Shown here one piece after another: positions 1 through 5,976 of a stretch of 7,398 nucleotides of DNA; positions within the stretch are counted from its first letter, which is position 1, and the number at the start of each line of letters is the position of its first letter. The notes under the pieces were generated by a model. The model saw nothing but the letters and a program-made list of their open reading frames with translations. It did not search any database and had not been told where the DNA came from. This stretch comes from DATJZH01 sp035499215 (GTDB lineage: Bacteria > Actinomycetota > Actinomycetes > Streptosporangiales > Streptosporangiaceae). A program made the translations under genes and the position numbers. The stretch lies in assembly GCA_035499215.1 (NCBI GenBank), contig DATJZH010000182.1, positions 1 through 7,398 on the forward strand. Direction: 5' to 3'.

Positions 1-1
1 G

Positions 2-3000
2 TTGCTGCCGCCGTCACGGCTGGTCGGCCGGGACGACGAAATCGCCGCGCTGGAGGCGGCCTTCCACGACGCGCTGGCCGGCCGGTGCCGGGCAGTGCTG
101 ATCGGCGGCCCGCCGGGAGTGGGCAAGACGGCGCTGGTGGACCAGCTGCGGCCGGTCGTGACCGGCGGTGACGGCTGGTTCGTGGCCGGCAAGTTCGACC
201 AGTACCGGCGGGACCTCGAGGCCGACGCGGTGCACCAGGCGGGCCGCGCGCTGGGACGGCTGCTGCTGGCCGAGCCGGAGGACGAGCTCGCCGAGGTCCG
301 GGAACGGATCCTGGCGACGGTGGGGGCGAACGCCGGTCTGCTGGCCGCGACCACACCGGAGCTGGCGGCCCTGATGGCGGTGCCCCCGGATCCGGGGGAC
401 CCACTGACCGCGCAGGCCCGCGCCCAGCGGACGGCCGCGGGCCTGCTGCGGGCGGCCGCCTCCCGCAAGCGGCCGCTGGTGGTCGTCGTCGATGACTTGC
501 AGTGGGCCGGGCGCACCGCGCTCGGCTTCGTGGATCTTGTGCTGAGCGAGGAGCCGATCGAGGGCCTGCTACTGGCGGCCACCTATCGCGACGACGAGGT
601 GGACGGGGCGCACCCGCTGGCCGAGCCACTGTCGCGCTGGCGCCACCAGTCCGGCGTGCAGACGTTGCGCTTGGATAACCTCCCCCCGACGAGCCTGGCC
701 GCCATGGTCGCCGAGATGCTGCACGTGTCCCTGGCCGCAGCACAGGACCTTGCCGACGTGCTCAGAACGCACACGGCCGGCAACCCCTACCAGACGGTGG
801 AGCTGCTTGAGGAGCTGCGCCGCGGCGGCCAGCTGACCGCGACCGCCAGCCGCTGGCAGTGGGACATCGCCGCGGTGGGCGCGCACCTGGGCGACGCCAA
901 TGCGGTTGCCCTGCCGGTGGCCAGGGCCGAGGTCCTACCGCAGCCGTCGCGGGCGATGGTGGAGGCGATGGCGTGCCTGGGCGGGTGGGCCGAAGTCGGC
1001 CTGCTGCAGACCGCCACCGGCGAGCAGGGCGTAGAGCAGGCGCTGCGACCGGCCCTGGAGGGCGGCCTGCTGGTGGCCGAGCCCGGACTTCAGCAGGCGG
1101 TGCGGTTCCGCCACGACCGCCTGCGCGAGGCGATCTTGGCCGCGCTGGACCCGTCGCGGCGGCGCGACCTGCACCTGGGCATGGCGCGCCGCCTTGCACC
1201 GGTACCGGAGTTTTTCTCGGTCGCCGCCGAGCAGTACCTGCCGGTGACCGACGCCGTCGATGACCCGGTCGAGCGGCGGCGGGTAGTCTGGCTGCTGCGT
1301 CGCGCCGCCGAACAGGCCTCGCTGATCGGGGACCACGCGCGGGTGAACACGCTGCTCACTGCCGCGCTGCCGCTGATCGCCCCGGGCGAGGTCGCTATGC
1401 TAACTGAGCTGCATACGGCCCGGCACGCCGCCCTGTACAGCCTGGGCCGGCTGGAGGAGGCAGACGAGGAGTACCGGACGATTGAACAGCTGTCCCCTGA
1501 GACGCTGGGGCGCGCGAAGGCGACCGCGGTACAGGTGAGAAGTCTGACCAATCGCAACCGTCACGCCAAGGCACTGCGGCTCGGCATTGAGTCGCTGCGC
1601 GAGCTCGGCACCGCGGTCCCGGCCGCCGACAGCCTCGCCGCTGCGCTCGAGCACCAGTCCGATCATCTGTACCGGTGGCTGGGCCACACCGACGCCGCCG
1701 ACGATCTAGCCCGGCCTGCCATCGTCGACCCGGCGGTGATCGCAGTCTCCGGCCTGATCAACGCGACCCTGGTGCCGGCCTACTTCACCCAGGATCTCTC
1801 GATGCACGCATGGCTGAGCCTGGAGGCGCTGCGGATCTTGATTGAGCACGGCCCGGACCGGGCCCTGATCGCCCCGGCATGCCAGGCCGGCGCCTCTGCC
1901 ATAGTGCTGCGCGGCGACTACCTTGCGGCGTATCACTGCAGGCGGCGGCTCCTGGCGCTGGGCGAAGCCCGCGGCTACGAGCCCGGCACCTCAGAGGTAC
2001 GCTTCCTCTTCGCTCTGCTGAGCTGCTGGGCTGAGCCGATCGAAAGCGGTGTCGAGCAGGCGCGGCGGGCCCGGGACGGGCTGATCGCCGCATGTGACCT
2101 GGCCAACGCGGCATACACCTATTCCCAGACCGTGTTTCTCATGCTGGACTGCGAGCCGGCACTCGCCAGCTACGCCGCTGAGGCGGAGGCGGGGCTGGCC
2201 TTCTTGCGGCGTACCGGCAACGAGCAGACCGCTCAGTTGCTCGAGAGCTACCGTTGGCTGATTGATGTGCTGCGGGGCGAACGCTCCGCGGTCGCGGGCG
2301 AGCCGGTCCCCGCCGAGGGTTACGCCGCGAACCCGGCGGCGCTGTTCCATGCGCATTGCGCCCGCGCGCTCGCCGCCGCCATCTTCGGTGATCCGGCCGG
2401 CCTCGCGCGGCACACCGCTGCGGCGATGCCGCTGCTACCTGCCGCAACGCCCCTTTACCCGATAGCCGTGGCCCGCCTGCTGCGCGGGCTGGCCCTGGCT
2501 CGACAGGCCCGCGACGCGGACGGTGAGGAGCGCGCCGCGGTGCTGTCCGAGCTGGGCGAGGTGACCCGGTGGCTGGCCGCACGCGCCACCGACGCCGCGG
2601 ACAACTTCGCGCACCTGGTCCGACTGCTCGAGGCCGAGCGGGCCTGGGCGCTCGGCGACGCCTGGGCTGCTGCCCTCGCCTTCGACGCCGCCCGGCAGGG
2701 AGCTGCCGATGGCCGACGGCCCTGGCACCGGGCGCTGATCACCGAACGGGCGGCCCGCTTCCATCTCACCCACGGGTTGGAGCACATCGGCTCAGCCCTG
2801 CTCGCCGAGACCCGTGACCAGTACGCCGCCTGGGGCGCCACGGCGAAAGTCGCCCAGCTGGACTGGGCCTATCCCAGCTTGCGCCCCGGCCCGGGGACGC
2901 CAGGACCGGGCACCGGGCCGTCCGCGAACACTGTTCAGGGCTGGTCGACGGTCACGACAGGCACGCTCGACCTGCTCGGCATCCTGTCCGCCTCCCAGGC

Positions 3001-4597
3001 ACTCAGCTCCGAGACCAACGTCGAGAAGCTGCACGCCCGCGTGGTCGAGGTGCTCGGCGCGCTGACCGGCGCGACCGCCGTACACCTGCTGCTGTGGGAC
3101 GAGGACCGCCAGGACTGGCTGCTGCCCGTACCGGCCGGAATAGTGCAGGTCGGCGCGGGGCACGAGACCGCGGCCCCGCTATCGGTGCTGCGCTACATCG
3201 CGCGCACCGGCGAACCGCTCGTCGTCGGCGACGCCACCGCCGACGACCGCTTCGCCCGCGACGTCTACCTCGCCGACGCCGACCGCTGCTCGCTGCTGGC
3301 CCTGCCCATCCTCAGCCGCGGCGCGCTGCGGGCGGTGCTGGTGCTGGAGAACCGGCTGCTGCGTGACGCGTTCACCGCCACCCGGCTTGACGCAGTCAAG
3401 CTCATCGCCGGCCAGCTCGCCGTCTCCTTGGAAAACGCCCAGGTCTACGCTGAGTTCCGCCGCATCGCCGACGAGCAGGCGGCGTTGCGACGCGTGGCGA
3501 CGCTCGTCGCGCAAGGGGTTCCTCCCACCGCGGTGTTCGACGCCGTGGCGGCGGAGATCGAGCGCTTGCTTGATGCCGACGGGGTCACCCTGCAACGCTA
3601 CGAGCCCGGCGAGGAGGCCACGGTAGTCGCCCACCAGGGGGCGATCGCGGAGATAATGCCGCCGGGACTGCGGTTCAGCCACCGGGGGGGAGGCGCGGCA
3701 GCGCTGGTGCGCCGCTCCGGCGGGCCCGCGCGGGCGGAGCATTACCAGGACACGACCGGCACCGTTTCTCAACTTGCTCGCGCCGGCGGTGCGCGGATGA
3801 GTGTGGCAGCGCCAGTCATGGTGGACGGTCGGCTGTGGGGTGTCGCCATCGCGTACTGGACCCGGGACCAGGCGCCGTCGGCCGGCACCGAAGAGCGGAT
3901 GGCTGCGTTCGCCCAGCTGCTGGAGACCGCCATCGCCAACGCCGACAGCCGGGCCGAGCTGATGACCTCCCGCGCCCGGATCGTCGCGGCCGCCGACGAC
4001 GCGCGCCGCCAGATCGAGCGGGACCTGCACGACGGCGCCCAGCAGCGGCTGGTCTCCCTCGGGCTGCGGCTGCGCGCCGCGCAGGCCGCGCTGCGGCCCG
4101 ACGACGCTGCCCGGCTCGACCCCGCTGTCGCCGAGGCCGCCGCCGCAAGCGACGAACTGCGCGAGATCGCCCGCGGCATCCACCCCGCGGTACTGGCCGA
4201 CGGGGGCCTGCGCTCAGCCCTCAAGGCGCTCGCCCGCCGCTCTACGGTCCCGGTCGACCTGGACATGCGCCTAGAGGGGCGGCTGCCGGAGCGTGTCGAG
4301 GTCAGCGCGTACTACGTGGTCGCCGAGGCGCTGACCAACGCGGCTAAGCACGCACGCGCCTCGGCCATCACGGTCACCATCGACGCCGACGCGGCCGGCA
4401 CCGTGCTGCGCGTCGCGGTCCGCGACGACGGCGCCGGCGGTGCCGAGCTCCGCCGCGGCACCGGCCTGGCCGGCCTGAAGGACCGTGTGGAGGCACTCGG
4501 CGGCCGGATCGTCCTTGACAGCCCTCCCGGGGCGGGAACTAGCCTGCGCGCAGAACTCCCGCTCACCTCGGCCAGTCCCGACATCACCGTCCGCTAG
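2..4597 (+). CDS. PknK-like AAA ATPase / TPR / GAF-GAF / NarL-type sensor histidine kinase, 5'-partial
   Basis: This is a giant, probably cytoplasmic signalling protein; 1531 residues are visible and no membrane segment is evident. Domains in order: NTPase of the AAA/PknK type (about 5-290), with Walker A GPPGVGKT at 36-43, the family motif GKFDQ at 63-67 and Walker B VVVVDDLQW with Asp164/165; a long helical TPR-like region (about 400-960) ending in the family motif YAAWGATAKVAQL near 941; a Gly/Pro-rich linker; GAF1 (about 990-1148); GAF2 (about 1161-1317); HisKA_3 dimerisation and phosphoacceptor region with RDLHDGAQQRL, His1343; and HATPase_c with the N box at Asn1446 and glycine loops DDGAGG and GTGLAGL. 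Known for the family: such proteins usually carry an N-terminal Ser/Thr kinase just before the (L)xGRxxE motif, which here is at residues 7-13. The frame is open at the window edge, so I infer that TTG at position 2 is not the real start. HisKA_3 kinases normally phosphorylate NarL/LuxR-type regulators; none is nearby. The stop is TAG at 4595-4597. Confidence 0.95.
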   Translation: MLPPSRLVGRDDEIAALEAAFHDALAGRCRAVLIGGPPGVGKTALVDQLRPVVTGGDGWFVAGKFDQYRRDLEADAVHQAGRALGRLLLAEPEDELAEVRERILATVGANAGLLAATTPELAALMAVPPDPGDPLTAQARAQRTAAGLLRAAASRKRPLVVVVDDLQWAGRTALGFVDLVLSEEPIEGLLLAATYRDDEVDGAHPLAEPLSRWRHQSGVQTLRLDNLPPTSLAAMVAEMLHVSLAAAQDLADVLRTHTAGNPYQTVELLEELRRGGQLTATASRWQWDIAAVGAHLGDANAVALPVARAEVLPQPSRAMVEAMACLGGWAEVGLLQTATGEQGVEQALRPALEGGLLVAEPGLQQAVRFRHDRLREAILAALDPSRRRDLHLGMARRLAPVPEFFSVAAEQYLPVTDAVDDPVERRRVVWLLRRAAEQASLIGDHARVNTLLTAALPLIAPGEVAMLTELHTARHAALYSLGRLEEADEEYRTIEQLSPETLGRAKATAVQVRSLTNRNRHAKALRLGIESLRELGTAVPAADSLAAALEHQSDHLYRWLGHTDAADDLARPAIVDPAVIAVSGLINATLVPAYFTQDLSMHAWLSLEALRILIEHGPDRALIAPACQAGASAIVLRGDYLAAYHCRRRLLALGEARGYEPGTSEVRFLFALLSCWAEPIESGVEQARRARDGLIAACDLANAAYTYSQTVFLMLDCEPALASYAAEAEAGLAFLRRTGNEQTAQLLESYRWLIDVLRGERSAVAGEPVPAEGYAANPAALFHAHCARALAAAIFGDPAGLARHTAAAMPLLPAATPLYPIAVARLLRGLALARQARDADGEERAAVLSELGEVTRWLAARATDAADNFAHLVRLLEAERAWALGDAWAAALAFDAARQGAADGRRPWHRALITERAARFHLTHGLEHIGSALLAETRDQYAAWGATAKVAQLDWAYPSLRPGPGTPGPGTGPSANTVQGWSTVTTGTLDLLGILSASQALSSETNVEKLHARVVEVLGALTGATAVHLLLWDEDRQDWLLPVPAGIVQVGAGHETAAPLSVLRYIARTGEPLVVGDATADDRFARDVYLADADRCSLLALPILSRGALRAVLVLENRLLRDAFTATRLDAVKLIAGQLAVSLENAQVYAEFRRIADEQAALRRVATLVAQGVPPTAVFDAVAAEIERLLDADGVTLQRYEPGEEATVVAHQGAIAEIMPPGLRFSHRGGGAAALVRRSGGPARAEHYQDTTGTVSQLARAGGARMSVAAPVMVDGRLWGVAIAYWTRDQAPSAGTEERMAAFAQLLETAIANADSRAELMTSRARIVAAADDARRQIERDLHDGAQQRLVSLGLRLRAAQAALRPDDAARLDPAVAEAAAASDELREIARGIHPAVLADGGLRSALKALARRSTVPVDLDMRLEGRLPERVEVSAYYVVAEALTNAAKHARASAITVTIDADAAGTVLRVAVRDDGAGGAELRRGTGLAGLKDRVEALGGRIVLDSPPGAGTSLRAELPLTSASPDITVR

Positions 4598-4636
4598 CGG
4601 CAAGGCCGACGCACCGGGTCACCTGGGCGAGCCGAC

Positions 4637-5023
4637 CAGCAGGTGCCGTGTGAGATGATCGACGCCGTGCTGGCCCTGACCTGCCGGGTCCAGCGCCGTG
4701 TCCGGGATCTTCCGGCCCGCGTGGTGGTGTACCTGCTGCTGGCGGGATGCCTGTTCGCTGACCTGGGCTACCTGCAGGTCTGGCGCCGCCTGGTGGCCGG
4801 GCTGGATGGCCTGCCGGCGACCCTGATCACCTACCAGGCCCTGCGCACCGCCATGGCCGACGCCACCGGTGCCGTTCCCGGCCCCGACCCCGACCGGGCC
4901 AGATTCGCCATCGCCCTCCAGGCAGCCCGCGACCAGGTCGTCCTCGCCGCCGGAACCGCCAGCGGATCGGTCCCGGCGTACACGGTGACCTGCAAAGATC
5001 CGCTCAGCAATTGCTCTACGTAA
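4637..5023 (+). pseudogene. IS4-family transposase remnant with catalytic core deleted in frame
   Basis: The open frame runs from GTG 4643 to TAA 5023 (126 codons). Residues 1-58 match the N-terminal domain of actinobacterial IS4-family transposases (conserved block RRVRDLPARVVVYLLLAG, then LGYLQVWRRLVAGLDGLP). From about residue 60 the sequence matches the far C-terminal part of the same family (TLITYQALRTAMADAT, then PDPDRARFAIALQAARDQVV). Intact members are about 400 residues or more, so roughly 250 residues between these blocks are missing. The missing part should include all three DDE catalytic residues and the YREK signature, which lies a few dozen residues before the ITYQALR block. The join is near 4811-4825 and keeps the frame. 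The tail after residue 104 (SVPAYTVTCKDPLSNCST) does not continue the family pattern as I know it, so a second deletion or fusion near 4952-4976 is likely. No start with a good ribosome-binding site and no clear terminal inverted repeats were found. It cannot be an active transposase; a retained DNA-binding role is possible but unsupported. Confidence 0.85.
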
Positions 5024-5331
5024 CCCCTGGCGGCCCTGGGCGTGGCGGCACGATAGCGCCGATCGACGGCATCCGTCGCACGAAGGACGGCCTCGTGCAA
5101 CACGTACTCTACCTGCACGAATGACACGGATCATCGTACTGATGGCACTCGCTGTGCTGGGATTATCCGGCGCGCCGTCCCACGAACCGTCCCACACGCC
5201 CATGGCTCACACGTCACATTTTCCCGCTACTGTGTGTAACCTCGCTGCGGGTACGGTACCCGTATTCGCGATCCGGTGGGCCGGCCACGCTAGGCCCTTC
5301 CCGGGCACGCTTCCTGCCTCCGGCTACTGGC
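5024..5331. other. Intergenic stretch without a convincing gene
   Basis: Over 300 bases lie between the transposase remnant and the promoter of the antitoxin-like gene. One frame, 5121-5336 (+), would give 71 residues with a hydrophobic N-terminus (MTRIIVLMALAVLGLSGAP) that resembles a signal peptide. It has no Shine-Dalgarno sequence and a low-complexity body, so I do not call it a gene. A second frame, ending at TGA 5122-5124, reads protein-like (IAPIDGIRRTKDGLVQHVLY) and may be the tail of a lost gene. The stretch also holds a 9-base direct repeat, CCGTCCCAC at 5175-5183 and 5187-5195, and the palindrome listed separately. Part of it (about 5200-5240) is less GC-rich than the flanking genes. 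Confidence 0.5.
5248..5262. repeat. Perfect 15-base palindrome, possible operator
   Basis: CGGGTAC-G-GTACCCG is a perfect 7-base inverted repeat around one central base. It lies in non-coding sequence about 70 bases upstream of the putative -10 element of the antitoxin-like gene. Dyads of this size are typical binding sites for dimeric repressors. No U-run follows and a one-base loop cannot form a hairpin terminator, so a DNA-level site is the better reading. Which protein would bind is unknown. Confidence 0.35.
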
Positions 5332-5337
5332 GATAAT
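5332..5337 (+). promoter_or_regulatory. Putative -10 element for the antitoxin-like gene
   Basis: GATAAT matches the sigma-70 type -10 consensus TATAAT at five of six positions, which is notable in DNA this GC-rich. It would start transcription near 5344, giving a leader of about 30 bases that contains the strong ribosome-binding site at 5361. No good -35 hexamer is found 16-18 bases upstream (GCTTCC at 17 bases is poor). A TG lies at 5328-5329, one base further than in a canonical extended -10. Confidence 0.4.
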
Positions 5338-5360
5338 GCAAGAAGTGGTCCAGCTCAGAT

Positions 5361-5367
5361 AAGGAGG
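5361..5367 (+). promoter_or_regulatory. Strong ribosome-binding site
   Basis: AAGGAGG is a full match to the anti-Shine-Dalgarno core, six bases before GTG 5374. It fixes the GTG as the start of the small downstream gene and is the main evidence that this short frame is a real gene. Confidence 0.75.
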
Positions 5368-5373
5368 CCGACC

Positions 5374-5565
5374 GTGAGCGTTGCGGATTCCGCTGAGCCG
5401 CAGCCCGGCTACTATGCCGCTGAGCTGGACGAGCAGGCGCGCCGAAAGGGCGTTCGCCCGATCGCCTCGGCCGACGAGCTGCGGGCTGACGTCTTCGAAT
5501 CAGATCAGGAGCTGGAGGAGTTCCTGGCCGACCTGGACGAGTTCCGGCATGACCACACGGCCTAG
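5374..5565 (+). CDS. Small acidic protein, probable antitoxin of a VapBC-like (PIN) toxin-antitoxin pair
   Basis: This 63-residue protein starts at GTG behind a near-perfect ribosome-binding site. The N-terminal half has a PGYYAAELDEQARRKGVRPI segment (residues 11-30). The C-terminal half is strongly acidic (FESDQELEEFLADLDEF, residues 41-57), as expected of an antitoxin tail that binds a basic toxin. I know similar small actinobacterial proteins with a PI-S-ADEL...VF-SD-EL--FLA pattern encoded directly before PIN-domain ribonucleases. Here, after a three-base gap, a GTG opens a frame that begins exactly like a PIN toxin (next entry). The antitoxin assignment rests on that context and the acidic tail; I do not see a recognisable DNA-binding fold such as AbrB or RHH in the sequence. 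If it is an antitoxin, it is now an orphan, because the toxin is cut short. Alternative: a small hypothetical protein of unrelated function. Confidence 0.7.
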   Translation: MSVADSAEPQPGYYAAELDEQARRKGVRPIASADELRADVFESDQELEEFLADLDEFRHDHTA

Positions 5566-5568
5566 CCG

Positions 5569-5622
5569 GTGCCGCGGATCGTCCTCGACACGGATGTCGC
5601 GGCCTGCTGCATTGTCGCCTAA
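5569..5622 (+). pseudogene. 5' stub of a PIN-domain (VapC-like) toxin gene
   Basis: GTG 5569 lies three bases after the stop of the antitoxin-like gene and opens a frame of 17 codons: VPRIVLDTDVAACCIVA, then TAA. The segment RIVLDTDVA is the classic first strand of a PIN domain, whose Asp residue is the first metal-binding residue of the nuclease active site. PIN toxins are normally about 130 residues, so nearly all of the protein is missing. The sequence after DVA does not look like PIN sequence, so the break lies around 5600-5622. The gene would have been translationally coupled to the antitoxin gene, as it has no ribosome-binding site of its own. A stub this short cannot be a toxin. Confidence 0.65.
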
Positions 5623-5779
5623 CTAGTGGCGAGCAGCCACCCGAGGTTGGTCATGGCGAAAGTGTCGCCGACCGCGGTCGCCTTCTCCCACCACCCCCGG
5701 GCGTGGCCGGGATCGCTGTCCGCGAGCAGGGCCCCGAGGTTGTGCATGGCCTCGGCGTGGCCGGGGCAGGTCGGCATGA
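5622..5779 (-). pseudogene. Fragment of a Sel1/TPR-repeat protein gene
   Basis: Read on the minus strand, the frame gives about 50 residues with Sel1/TPR-like repeat sequence: GHAEAMHNLGALLA, then a DPGHARGWWEKATAVGD stretch, then a second helix start TFAMTNLGWLLA. The spacing between the two N-LG-LLA blocks is 31 residues, close to a repeat unit. The frame stops at 5619-5621 directly after the second block, and upstream of residue VMPTCP the sequence loses the repeat pattern. Both ends are therefore missing and I read it as a relic. Its 3' end abuts the broken PIN stub in opposite orientation, so the same rearrangement probably created both breaks. The family acts in protein-protein contacts; no function can be assigned to the fragment. 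Confidence 0.55.
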
Positions 5780-5939
5780 CCATCTCCGACACCTTCAGCG
5801 GCGAATACGGCCCGAGCCTCACCGTCGGCGCCCTGTTCGCGGGACCGCCGCGTGAAAAGCTAGATCGTTGCTTCGATGGTGAGCCGCCGGGCCTGGGGGA
5901 TGTTTTCGGGTGTTGGCCGTCTCCTATGGACATGTAGGG
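5780..5939. other. Intergenic spacer before the PucR-type gene
   Basis: No gene is supported here. A minus-strand frame ending at 5860-5862 finishes in PENIPQARRLTIEATI, which reads like a natural C-terminus. The frame upstream runs antisense through the 5' end of the PucR gene, so at most about 20 codons could be real. I could not assign it to a family. Confidence 0.4.
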
Positions 5940-5968
5940 GAGACAAATCTTTACCGGCGACGTACTCT
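5940..5968 (+). promoter_or_regulatory. Possible promoter for a leaderless PucR-type transcript
   Basis: GAGACA at 5940-5945 (four of six to TTGACA) and TACTCT at 5963-5968 (three of six to TATAAT) are 17 bases apart. The expected transcription start falls at about 5975-5977, the ATG itself. This fits the lack of a Shine-Dalgarno sequence before ATG 5977. Both hexamers are weak, so this is only suggestive. Confidence 0.25.
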
Positions 5969-5976
5969 ATTCGTCG

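Noticed and set aside
3179..4183. Long minus-strand open frame of 334 codons inside the kinase gene
   Set aside because: It is antisense to the GAF2 and histidine kinase coding sequence, which is clearly conserved. Its residue composition is typical of a shadow frame in GC-rich DNA and no motif is recognisable.
4591..4608. Palindrome CCGCTAGCGG over the kinase stop codon and a small CGGC/GCCG stem as a terminator
   Set aside because: The stems are only four to five base pairs and no U-rich tract follows. The palindrome is short enough to occur by chance in GC-rich sequence.
4620..4645. Inverted repeat CACCTG...CAGGTG as a terminal repeat of the insertion element
   Set aside because: Only six bases match, both copies lie at the same end of the remnant, and no partner was found at the other end.
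5177..5195. Tandem CCGTCCCAC repeat as a CRISPR-like or iteron array
   Set aside because: There are only two copies, with a 12-base period. That is too few for an array or origin.
5121..5336. 71-codon frame with a signal-peptide-like N-terminus
   Set aside because: It has no ribosome-binding site, a body rich in Pro/His/Ser with no motif, and it runs over the palindrome and the putative -10 element of the next gene.
5626..5937. Plus-strand frame of about 100 codons across the Sel1/TPR fragment
   Set aside because: The minus strand of the same DNA carries recognisable repeat sequence, and the plus frame has no supported start or family resemblance.
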